From Candidatus Rokuibacteriota bacterium (GTDB lineage: Bacteria > Methylomirabilota > Methylomirabilia > Rokubacteriales > CSP1-6), in the NCBI GenBank assembly GCA_016179165.1, contig JACORX010000393.1:1-5835 (forward strand): a stretch of DNA of 5,835 nucleotides, written 5' to 3'. A model generated the notes under the pieces. It had not been told where the DNA came from. It searched no databases and was given only the letters and a program-made list of their open reading frames with translations. A program made the translations under genes and the position numbers. This document shows, one piece after another, positions 1 through 5,244 of the stretch (position 1 is its first letter; each line of letters begins with the position of its first letter).

Positions 1-1
1 C

Positions 2-1369
2 CGCGAACTCCTCGCGTTTCTGCTTGACGTAGGCGGCGCGCTCGCTCTCGGGCAGCTCCATGATCTTGTTGTAGTAGACGGCGTTGACCGCCGGCTCGGG
101 TCCCATGATGGCCACCTGCCCCTGCGGCAGGGAGAGCGCCGCGTCGGGCTCGAAGGCCGGGCCGCACATCGCGTAGAGCCCCGCGCCGTAGCACTTGCGC
201 ACCACCACGGAGATCTTCGGCACCGTCGCTTGGGATGTGGCGAAGACCATCTTGGCGCCGTGGCGGATGATGCCCGCGCGCTCCACCTTGGCGCCGACCA
301 TGAAGCCCGGGACGTCGGCCAGATAGACGAGCGGGATGTTGAACGCGTTGCAGAGCCAGATGAAGCGCGCGCCCTTGTCGGAGGAGTCCACCATCAGCAC
401 CCCGCCCTTGACCTTGGGCTGGTTGGCGACGATGCCGGCGGCGCGGCCGCCGATGCGGGCGAATCCGGTGATGATCTCCTGGGCAAAGAGCCGCTTGATC
501 TCGAAGAAGGAGCCCGCGTCCGCGATCCGGTCGATTACCTCGTTCATGTCGAACCACTTGCGCTGGTCGTACGGGACGATCTCCTCGATCGGCCGGCCCG
601 GCACGGCCTCGCGGACTTCGGTGCCCGCCGGTCGCTCGCGGTAGGACTGGGGCATGAAGGCCAGGTATCGCTTGCAGAGCTCGATCGCGTCCTCGTCGGA
701 GCCCGCCAGGATGTCGCCGCAGCCCGACACCGAGCAATGCATGCGCGCGCCGCCGAGGTCCTCGAGCGAGACCTTCTCGCCGATGGCCATCTCGACCATC
801 CGGGGCGAGCCGACATACAGGCTCGCCTTGCCGTCCACCATGATCACGCAGTCGGTCAGCGCGGGCAGGTAGGCCGACCCGGCCGGCGAGGGCCCGAAGA
901 GGATACACACCTGGGGAACGACACCGGAGAGCTGGACTTCGTTGTAGAAGATGCGCCCGGCATGGAAACGGCCCGGGAAGATCTTGATCTGCTCCGAGAT
1001 ACGCCCGCCCGCCGCGTCCACGAGGTAGAGCAGCGGCACCTGCAGCCGCTGAGCCCGCTCCTGGATGCGCACGATCTTCGCCACCGTCTTCTCTCCCCAG
1101 GAGCCGGCCTTGACCGTGTAGTCGTTGGCCATGATGCAGACGGTGCGCCCGCCGACGGTGCCGACACCGGTGACCACGCCGTCGGCCGGCGTATCCGCCT
1201 CCTGGTTGCGCGCGAAGAGGAAGTCCTCCTGGAACGGAGAGCCCGGGTCGAGGAGGAGCTTCAGGCGGTCGCGGACGAAGAGCTTACCCTCGTCCTTCAG
1301 CTTGTCGCGGTATTTGACGTGGCCCTGCTCGATACGGGTGCGCTCCCGGAAGTAGCGCTCCTCACTCAC
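2..1369 (-). CDS. Acyl-CoA carboxylase, carboxyltransferase (beta) subunit, partial at C-terminus
   Basis: This is the biotin-dependent carboxyltransferase subunit that moves CO2 from carboxybiotin to an acyl-CoA (propionyl-, methylcrotonyl- or related CoA). It acts in the cytoplasm with a biotin carboxylase/biotin carrier subunit that is not in the window. The window holds 456 codons; family members are about 510-540 residues, so the C-terminal end is missing at the left edge. Crotonase-fold signatures are visible: VDAAGGRI (about 117-124), GPSPAGSAYLPALTD (159-173), LGGARMHC (205-212), VANQPKVKGG (314-323), DVPGFMVGAKVERAGI (352-367), HGAKM (370-374) and CYGAGLYAMCGPAF (393-406). The GAG-Y-MCG motif resembles methylcrotonyl-CoA carboxylases, while GPSPAGSAY and PALTD are closer to propionyl-CoA types, so I do not assign the substrate. 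The start is GTG at 1369: it is the first start codon after the in-frame TGA of the upstream sigma gene (18 bp between) and has GAGG six bases upstream. It is probably co-transcribed with the sigma gene. Confidence 0.93.
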   Translation of the reverse strand, partial: MSEERYFRERTRIEQGHVKYRDKLKDEGKLFVRDRLKLLLDPGSPFQEDFLFARNQEADTPADGVVTGVGTVGGRTVCIMANDYTVKAGSWGEKTVAKIVRIQERAQRLQVPLLYLVDAAGGRISEQIKIFPGRFHAGRIFYNEVQLSGVVPQVCILFGPSPAGSAYLPALTDCVIMVDGKASLYVGSPRMVEMAIGEKVSLEDLGGARMHCSVSGCGDILAGSDEDAIELCKRYLAFMPQSYRERPAGTEVREAVPGRPIEEIVPYDQRKWFDMNEVIDRIADAGSFFEIKRLFAQEIITGFARIGGRAAGIVANQPKVKGGVLMVDSSDKGARFIWLCNAFNIPLVYLADVPGFMVGAKVERAGIIRHGAKMVFATSQATVPKISVVVRKCYGAGLYAMCGPAFEPDAALSLPQGQVAIMGPEPAVNAVYYNKIMELPESERAAYVKQKREEFA

Positions 1370-1387
1370 GCCCGGCCTCGGCGTCGA

Positions 1388-2572
1388 TCACTTCGCCGGC
1401 GGCGCGGTGATCGGATCGACCCAGATGATGATGATGAGCACGCCGGTGCCGTGGTGCGGGCCGCCGATGATGGCAGGCGCGCCCGGGGCGGCGACGATGT
1501 TCGAGGTCATGACGGATTTCTCGCTCTTGAGCAGCCGCACCTGCATGCGGACCGACTTGCCCTGGAGGTCCATCGGCGTGACTTCAAGCGAGCGGTCGCC
1601 CGGGGCAGGCAGGCGCTTGGAGGCGCCGAACTTGACGTCCACCTTGTGATGCTCGAGCGGCGTGTAGTCGCTGTAGCGGAAGAGCTTGCTCAGCCGCGGG
1701 ACGATCTGCTTGAGCCGCTCGTCCATGTGGCCGACGGCGGGCTGGCCGACGGCGGGGCCCGCTGGGGCCGGCGCCTGCTTGCCGGCCGGCGCGGGCTGCG
1801 GCGCAGAAGGGTTCGACGCCTGCAGGATTCTGACCTCGAAGTGAACCGTACCCTTTGGAGTCGCCGCGACCGGGGCCGGCGGGGGCGTCTGGCCCGAGGC
1901 CGGGGACCATGCGGCGACGCCCGCGAGCGCGGCCGCGAGACACACGAGCACGAGCAGCATGGGGCCGAGCGCGCTCCGTAGCCGCTTGCGCGCGTTGTGA
2001 AGCCTCGACATCACCGTTCCGATTGGGCAGTTGAGCACGGATGCGATCTCGCGGTACGAAAGCCCCTCGACGTCACTGAGCATGATAATGGTTCGCGCGT
2101 TGGGCGGCAAGGTATCGAGCGCCCGGCTGATGCGCAGGCGCCGCTCGGCGCCCAGCGCGGCCTGGTCCGGCCGCTCCCCGTGATCCGGCGCCGTGCGCTC
2201 CCACTCCTCCGCCCGCACGGGCTGGTTGCCGAACGCGCGCGCCTGGGCGCTCCGTGCGCGCAGCCGGTCGGTCGCCACGTTCATGGCGATGCGAAAGAGC
2301 CAGCTGTAGAAGGCCGACTGGCCCCGGAACGATGCCAGCGACTGGAATGCCCGCACGAAGGCGTCCTGAGCGCAATCCCATGCCTCCTCGCGATCGCGCA
2401 GCACCTGGAAGGCCAGGCGCCACACGCGCTGCCGGTATTTCTCCACCAGGGGCTCGAACGCCGCGATGTCGCCCGCGCGGCACCGCTCGATGAGGAGGCG
2501 CTCGTCCAGGTCCGCGGAACCCGGAGAGGCTGCGCCGTCGGGTGGCATCGGCGGAACCGCGGGCGGCGTCAC
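1388..2572 (-). CDS. ECF sigma-70-family factor fused to a transmembrane segment and extracytoplasmic C-terminal domain
   Basis: The protein has 394 residues, about twice the usual 180-200 for an ECF sigma factor. Residues 22-105 are sigma region 2 (DERLLIERCRAGDIAAFEPL, the core-binding WDCAQDAFVRAF at 65-76, and SFRGQSAFYSWLFRIAMN). Residues 145-199 are region 4, with the helix-turn-helix LSYREIASVLNCPIGTVMSRL. Immediately after the basic RKRLR of region 4 comes one hydrophobic segment (about 203-222), then a Pro/Ala/Gly-rich linker (223-283, interrupted by a short strand-like VHFEVRIL at 243-250). A folded domain follows at about 284-388 (LKQIVPRLSKLFRYSDYTPL, then strand-rich sequence ending GTGVLIIIIWVD). 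The basic side preceding the hydrophobic segment predicts sigma inside and the C-terminal domain outside. The GTG start at 2572 is the first after an in-frame stop at 2617-2615; an ATG at 2548 is an alternative, and neither has a convincing ribosome binding site. No zf-HC2 anti-sigma gene is adjacent, so the fused tail may replace it (inference). An internal start at ATG 1960 giving a separate secreted protein cannot be excluded. Confidence 0.9.
   Translation of the reverse strand: MTPPAVPPMPPDGAASPGSADLDERLLIERCRAGDIAAFEPLVEKYRQRVWRLAFQVLRDREEAWDCAQDAFVRAFQSLASFRGQSAFYSWLFRIAMNVATDRLRARSAQARAFGNQPVRAEEWERTAPDHGERPDQAALGAERRLRISRALDTLPPNARTIIMLSDVEGLSYREIASVLNCPIGTVMSRLHNARKRLRSALGPMLLVLVCLAAALAGVAAWSPASGQTPPPAPVAATPKGTVHFEVRILQASNPSAPQPAPAGKQAPAPAGPAVGQPAVGHMDERLKQIVPRLSKLFRYSDYTPLEHHKVDVKFGASKRLPAPGDRSLEVTPMDLQGKSVRMQVRLLKSEKSVMTSNIVAAPGAPAIIGGPHHGTGVLIIIIWVDPITAPPAK
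1728..1757 (-). repeat. 15-bp tandem duplication in the sigma-fusion linker
   Basis: Two adjacent 15-base units (1728-1742 and 1743-1757) differ only at the last base and encode PAVGQ-PAVGH in the low-complexity Pro/Ala/Gly linker (residues about 272-281) of the sigma-fusion protein. Being a multiple of three, the duplication keeps the frame. It probably arose by slippage and supports the idea that this stretch is a flexible, length-tolerant linker. Confidence 0.7.
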
Positions 2573-2640
2573 GGGCGCCTGTGGCGGCCACCGCGCTTCC
2601 CGCCACGACGCGGATTAGACGCCGGAAGGGGGACCGACAT
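2569..2640 (-). CDS. Possible 23-codon basic ORF between aroQ and the sigma gene
   Basis: An ATG at 2640 directly abuts the aroQ TGA (2643-2641) and opens a 23-codon frame, rich in Arg and Gly and ending in HRRP. Its TGA (2571-2569) overlaps the sigma GTG start as GTGA. The arrangement is what terminating-reinitiating ribosomes would use to pass from aroQ to the sigma gene, which lacks a good ribosome binding site of its own. There is no Shine-Dalgarno sequence before this ATG and the peptide matches nothing I recognise. It may be chance in GC-rich DNA. Confidence 0.2.
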   Translation of the reverse strand: MSVPLPASNPRRGGKRGGRHRRP

Positions 2641-3120
2641 TCACCGCGGGCGCCGGCTCGGCCGGCCCGAAGCGGCCGACTGGAGCGCCGCGTCCACGCC
2701 CAGGAGGTAGCTGGCGGGGCCGAAGCCCGCGATCTGTCCCCGCGCCACGGCCGCGATCACCGAATGGCGACGGAAATCCTCCCGCCCGTGGATGTTCGAG
2801 AGGTGGACCTCGACGACGGGCACGGAAACGGCGGAGACAGCGTCGCGCAGCGCGAGGGAGTAGTGGGTCAGCGCGCCGGGGTTGATGACGATGGCCCTGA
2901 AGCCCTCGCCGGCGGCGCCCTGTATCCAGTCGATGAGCTGGCCCTCGTGGTTCGACTGGCGGCAGACCGCCTTGGCGCCTCGGCGCGCGGCGTGGCGTCG
3001 GATCTTGCCGTCGATCTGTGCGAGGGTCGTGCGACCGTAGACGGCAGGCTCCCTCGTCCCCAAGAGATTGAGGTTGGGCCCGTGGAGTACGAGGACAAGG
3101 GCAGCCGACGAACGTGCCAT
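2641..3120 (-). CDS. aroQ: Type II 3-dehydroquinate dehydratase
   Basis: This enzyme catalyses dehydration of 3-dehydroquinate to 3-dehydroshikimate, the third step of the shikimate pathway, as a cytoplasmic dodecamer in the type II family. Family hallmarks run in order: HGPNLNLLGTREPAVYG with the active-site Arg and the lid-loop Tyr, RQSNHEGQLIDWI, VINPGALTHYSLALRDA with the substrate-contacting Asn and the His after GALT, VEVHLSNIHGREDFRRHS with the second His and the Arg that bind substrate, and GFGPASYLLG. All expected catalytic residues appear to be present. From ATG 3120 the product is 159 residues, slightly longer than the usual 140-150 because of a basic C-terminal tail. A GTG at 3138 would add six residues; ATG 3120 is preferred because family N-termini begin close to the VLHGPNLN strand. 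Neither start has a clear ribosome binding site. The gene begins 24 bp after the plsC stop and is probably in the same operon. Confidence 0.95.
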   Translation of the reverse strand: MARSSAALVLVLHGPNLNLLGTREPAVYGRTTLAQIDGKIRRHAARRGAKAVCRQSNHEGQLIDWIQGAAGEGFRAIVINPGALTHYSLALRDAVSAVSVPVVEVHLSNIHGREDFRRHSVIAAVARGQIAGFGPASYLLGVDAALQSAASGRPSRRPR

Positions 3121-3144
3121 GGCGGGGAGAGTATACACTGGCCC

Positions 3145-3777
3145 CTACGCATCGGCCTCGGGCTGGTGCGCGGCCGGTAGACGCGAGGCGATGGCGTCCT
3201 GCACTTGACGCCCCAGCACCCGGGCCGCCACGCGCGCGTCGGGCTCCTTGGGCGGCAAAATGACCGGGTGGTAGACGATGCTGAGCCTCCCGGGTCGGGG
3301 CAGCACGCGCCCTGGGGGCCACGAGTCGTGACCGCCCAGGATGGTCACGGGCAGGACGGGCACCTGGAGAGACGAAGCGAGGCGAAAGGCGCCGGGTCGG
3401 AAGCGTTGAAGCCGGCCGTCGGGGCTGCGCCCGGCTTCGGGAAAGATCATCACGGTGTGTCCAGACTGAAGCAGGCGGACGGCCTCCCGCGTGGAGCGGG
3501 GATCGGCCGTTTCCAGCTGCACCGGGAAGGCGCGCAGCCTTCGGATCAACCACGAGAGGCCCGGGACCTTGAAGAGCGCGTCCCACGCCATGAAGTGCAC
3601 TGGGAGATGGATGGGCAGGCACACCAGGACGGGGTCGGCGTACGTGACGTGGTTCGGGGCGATAATGAGCGGCCCGTTCGCCGGGATGTGCTGGATGCCC
3701 TCGAGCTGGATCCGCCAGTAGATCCGGGCCCCGAACCAGAGGAAGGGACGGAACGTGTCCAGGACGGGAGTGCGCAC
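3145..3777 (-). CDS. PlsC-type 1-acyl-sn-glycerol-3-phosphate acyltransferase
   Basis: This is a member of the LPLAT/PlsC acyltransferase family, which esterifies lysophosphatidate or related lysolipids at the inner membrane during phospholipid synthesis. The catalytic HX4D box is NHVTYADP (H and D six apart). Motif II/III residues are RLRAFPVQLE and FPEAGRS, a variant of the usual FPEG-RS. GAFRLASSLQVPVLPVTI corresponds to the later conserved motif. The N-terminal RPFLWFGARIYWRIQLEG stretch is amphipathic/hydrophobic and may sit on the membrane. From GTG 3777 the protein is 210 residues, normal for short PlsC proteins. The frame is open back to an ATG at 3861, but that extension is Arg/Ser-rich, overlaps the divergent gene by 58 bp and looks non-coding, so I chose GTG 3777 although its ribosome binding site is weak. 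It is the apparent first gene of the plsC-aroQ-sigma-carboxylase group. The exact acyl acceptor cannot be told from sequence. Confidence 0.9.
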   Translation of the reverse strand: MRTPVLDTFRPFLWFGARIYWRIQLEGIQHIPANGPLIIAPNHVTYADPVLVCLPIHLPVHFMAWDALFKVPGLSWLIRRLRAFPVQLETADPRSTREAVRLLQSGHTVMIFPEAGRSPDGRLQRFRPGAFRLASSLQVPVLPVTILGGHDSWPPGRVLPRPGRLSIVYHPVILPPKEPDARVAARVLGRQVQDAIASRLPAAHQPEADA

Positions 3778-3793
3778 GGCCCGAGTGTGCCAC

Positions 3794-3798
3794 GGAGA
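3794..3798 (+). promoter_or_regulatory. Ribosome binding site of the GDPD-fold gene
   Basis: GGAGA lies five bases before the ATG at 3804 and settles that start over the second ATG at 3813. It sits in the 26-bp gap between the divergent plsC and GDPD-fold starts, so promoters for both genes must lie partly inside the opposing coding sequence. Confidence 0.6.
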
Positions 3799-3803
3799 TC
3801 GCG

Positions 3804-4550
3804 ATGGAGACAATGGAGCGCCCAGCCGGCAAGCCGATCGTGATCGCGCGCGGCGGCGCATCCGCCGAAGCGCCCGAGCACACCATCGCAGCCTTTGAGG
3901 CGGCGCTGGCCGAGGGCGCCGACGCGCTCGCGCTGCGCGTGCGAGTGTCGAAGGACGGCCATCCGGTGGTCTTCGGCCATGCCACGCTCGAGCGCACGAC
4001 CGACGGCCGGGGCCCCGTGGCTTCGCTGACTGTCCGCGAGCTCAAACGGCTCGACGCCGGCGGGTGGAAGGGGCCGCGCTTCGGCGGCCAGCGCATCCAG
4101 ACGCTTCAGGAGGTGCTCGAGCGGTTTCGCGACCGCACGCGTTTCTGGATCGAGCTGCCCGACGGTGCCGCGGCCGGGAGCGGCACCGAGGAGCGCATTG
4201 TCTCGACGCTGGAGATCTACGAGGCCGTGGAGCGCTCGCTCGTGCAGTCGGCCGACCGGGAGGCCCTCGGCCGCGTGCGGGCGCTCAACCCCGCCGTCCC
4301 GCTCGGCGCGCTCTGGAGCGCGGGCCCGCTCGACGCGGCGCTGCCGGCAACCGGAACGGCTGAAGCGCTATGCCCGGCGGTCGAGGTGCTTCGAGCGGCG
4401 GACGTTGAGGCGATCCGAGCGGCGGGGCTCGGCTGCTATGTCTGGACAGTCAACGAGCCGGCCCTCGCGGACCGGCTCGTCGGCTGGTGCGTCGACGGTA
4501 TCGTCACCGACCGACCCGGGCTCGTGCGCGCTCGGGTCGGCCGGCTGTAG
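3804..4550 (+). CDS. Glycerophosphodiester phosphodiesterase-fold protein, probable pseudoenzyme
   Basis: The 248-residue product has the length and layout of cytoplasmic GDPD/UgpQ enzymes, which cleave glycerophosphodiesters to glycerol-3-phosphate and an alcohol. Recognisable landmarks are IVIARGGASAEAPEHTIAAF (12-31), GADALALRVRVSKDGHPVVF (38-57), TLERTTDGRG (61-70), the IEL strand (116-118) and C-terminal YVWTVNEP (212-219) with VDGIVTDRP (230-238). The catalytic set is degraded: the usual His-Arg of HRGA is Arg16-Gly17, the metal-binding Glu and Asp of the ELDV strand are Ala43 and Arg45, and the HD after VVF is Gly58-His59. The Lys that normally follows the IE strand is Pro119. Only Glu117 of the metal ligands appears kept. 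The frame is intact with no stops and has a good ribosome binding site, so this looks like a maintained fold with lost or altered chemistry rather than a decaying gene (inference). It is divergent from plsC, fitting a role around phospholipid turnover, and has no signal peptide. Confidence 0.85.
   Translation: METMERPAGKPIVIARGGASAEAPEHTIAAFEAALAEGADALALRVRVSKDGHPVVFGHATLERTTDGRGPVASLTVRELKRLDAGGWKGPRFGGQRIQTLQEVLERFRDRTRFWIELPDGAAAGSGTEERIVSTLEIYEAVERSLVQSADREALGRVRALNPAVPLGALWSAGPLDAALPATGTAEALCPAVEVLRAADVEAIRAAGLGCYVWTVNEPALADRLVGWCVDGIVTDRPGLVRARVGRL
4511..4540. terminator. Inverted repeat between convergent genes, possible bidirectional terminator hairpin
   Basis: CCGACCCG at 4511-4518 pairs perfectly with CGGGTCGG at 4533-4540. 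On the plus-strand transcript the stem extends through a G-U pair and two more pairs to 11 bp with an 8-base loop (4522-4529). It lies in the last codons of the GDPD-fold gene, ending 7 bp before that gene's stop codon, and about 18 bp beyond the dksA-like stop on the opposite strand. No T-tract follows on either strand, so it is not a classical intrinsic terminator; it could protect 3' ends or pause polymerase. Confidence 0.4.
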
Positions 4551-4557
4551 TCATCGC

Positions 4558-4968
4558 TTAGTCGTCCTCCGGCTCGTCCTCGTCAACACCCGCGCCGACG
4601 AGTGCCATGTGGCGCGTCATCCGTTCGAGGCGGTCCTGGCAGCGCACGCAGGTCATCACCTCGGGCATGGCCTTCAGGCGGGCGGGCGCGATGGTCTCGC
4701 CGCACTCCTGGCAGACACCGTACTCGCCGTCCCGCAGCCGATCGAGCGCCTCGGCCAGGCGGTTGGCGCGCTCCACGAGCAGGCTCCGCGTGGCAAAGTT
4801 CATCTCGCGATCCTCGTTGATCTGGATCACGTCGACCTCGTCGGCCAGCTGGCTCGTGTCGCCCAGCGCGTTCATGGTCTGCACGGACGTGGCCGTGCCG
4901 CCCATGTGGCGGATACGCTCAACCGTCCGGTTCAGTTCCGCTTCCAGCTTCATCTTGACGTCGTCCAT
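4558..4968 (-). CDS. DksA/TraR-family C4 zinc-finger transcription regulator
   Basis: The 136-residue protein matches the DksA/TraR family, which binds RNA polymerase through the secondary channel and adjusts promoter activity, often with ppGpp. An N-terminal helix (about 1-25) and a second helix (about 44-80) would form the coiled coil, with a tip at about 33-46 (NALGDTSQLADEVD). The zinc finger is C86-X2-C89-X17-C107-X2-C110, the family's C4 spacing, preceded by LRDGEYGVCQECG. The tail after it is strongly acidic (DEDEPEDD). At the tip, the DXXDXA signature of E. coli DksA reads D37-TS-Q40-L-A42, so the second Asp is Gln by my alignment. The frame is open to 5070, but the ATG at 4968 is chosen because AGGAGGGAG lies just upstream and similarity begins there. 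The gene converges on the GDPD-fold gene with 7 bp between stops and stands alone on its strand. Confidence 0.9.
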   Translation of the reverse strand: MDDVKMKLEAELNRTVERIRHMGGTATSVQTMNALGDTSQLADEVDVIQINEDREMNFATRSLLVERANRLAEALDRLRDGEYGVCQECGETIAPARLKAMPEVMTCVRCQDRLERMTRHMALVGAGVDEDEPEDD

Positions 4969-4974
4969 CTTGGT

Positions 4975-4983
4975 CTCCCTCCT
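4975..4983 (-). promoter_or_regulatory. Strong ribosome binding site of the dksA-like gene
   Basis: AGGAGGGAG is the best Shine-Dalgarno match in the window. AGGAGG is nine bases and GGGAG six bases from the ATG at 4968. It fixes the start and excludes the 34-codon upstream extension of the frame. Confidence 0.8.
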
Positions 4984-5011
4984 GGGCGGTCGCCCTACGG
5001 CTGTCCCAGCC
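4984..5011 (-). promoter_or_regulatory. Two adjacent leader hairpins next to the dksA-like ribosome binding site
   Basis: In the minus-strand transcript, GGCTG-GGA-CAGCC (5011-4999) and GGGC-GACC-GCCC (4995-4984 region) could form consecutive short stem-loops. The second ends one base before AGGAGG, so it could limit ribosome access or hold the site open. Both stems are short (4-5 bp) and could be chance in GC-rich DNA; I know of no matching riboswitch family. Confidence 0.25.
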
Positions 5012-5141
5012 CGGCTACCCCGGCTAGTAGCAAGCCTCGTGCCGCAGGCTTCGTGGAGAGAGACGGTCAAAAATCGGCAATATTCGGGCCCGAGAGGCGC
5101 TTGATCCGGGCCAGTCGGGCAAAGTGCCCCTATTGAGTGGG

Positions 5142-5160
5142 AAAAAAGGTCACCCGGACC
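5142..5160 (-). terminator. Candidate intrinsic terminator downstream of acs
   Basis: Read on the minus strand, GGTC-CGGGT-GACC (5160-5148) is followed directly by six T residues (5147-5142), 85 bp after the acs stop. A T-run of this kind is rare in this GC-rich window, which supports a terminator. The stem is only 4 bp, so strength is doubtful. It would separate acs transcription from the dksA-like gene. Confidence 0.45.
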
Positions 5161-5244
5161 GCCAAATAGTGAAGCCCAACTCCCGAAAACTGTCAGGCCC
5201 CCCGGCTTGGTGAATTTGCCGCGTCTTCTTGGTAACGGAACCCG

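Larger units (their letters stand above)
4969..5244. other. Intergenic region between acs and the dksA-like gene
   Basis: This is the longest non-coding stretch of the window (276 bp) and is visibly less GC-rich than the genes. It holds a possible acs terminator (5142-5160) and a GGGCA-AAG-TGCCC hairpin (5117-5129). A directly repeated CCCGGCTA (5010-5017 and 5019-5026) and two small hairpins in the leader (4999-5011 and 4984-4995) lie near the dksA-like start. A promoter for the dksA-like gene must lie here if it is not read from acs. On the minus strand a TTGACC at 5073-5068 is -35-like, but I found no matching -10 at normal spacing. I see no gene on either strand. Confidence 0.6.

Noticed and set aside
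1958..1960. Separate secreted-protein gene starting at the internal ATG of the sigma fusion
   Set aside because: There is no nearby ribosome binding site and no stop after region 4; the basic residues that would make a signal-peptide N-region belong to the sigma part. Kept only as an alternative in the gene entry.
230..1981. A 583-codon plus-strand open frame antisense to the carboxylase and the sigma fusion
   Set aside because: It runs antisense to two genes with clear family motifs, its translation is low-complexity Arg/Asp/Ala/His-rich, and long antisense frames are expected from GC-rich codon bias.
3130..3135. TATACT on the minus strand, 9 bases before the aroQ ATG, as a -10 box
   Set aside because: No -35 match lies at 16-18 bp, and it would leave an almost leaderless transcript inside an apparent operon. 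It could still be a weak internal promoter, but one hexamer is not enough.
3778..3861. N-terminal extension of plsC to the ATG at 3861
   Set aside because: The added 28 residues are Arg/Ser-rich, unlike PlsC N-termini, and would overlap the divergent GDPD-fold gene by 58 bp.
2615..4096. A 493-codon minus-strand frame running across aroQ, plsC and the start of the GDPD-fold gene
   Set aside because: It is out of frame with recognised genes on the same strand, its product is Pro/Arg/Ser-rich with no motif, and the overlapped genes carry the conserved residues.
4969..5070. Upstream extension of the dksA-like frame to 5070
   Set aside because: The strong ribosome binding site at 4975-4983 and the start of family similarity both point to ATG 4968.
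5201..5222. Sigma-54-like GG...GC spacing in the acs-dksA intergenic region
   Set aside because: TTGG and TTTGCC are present but the GG-N10-GC spacing and TTGC position do not fit the -24/-12 consensus together.
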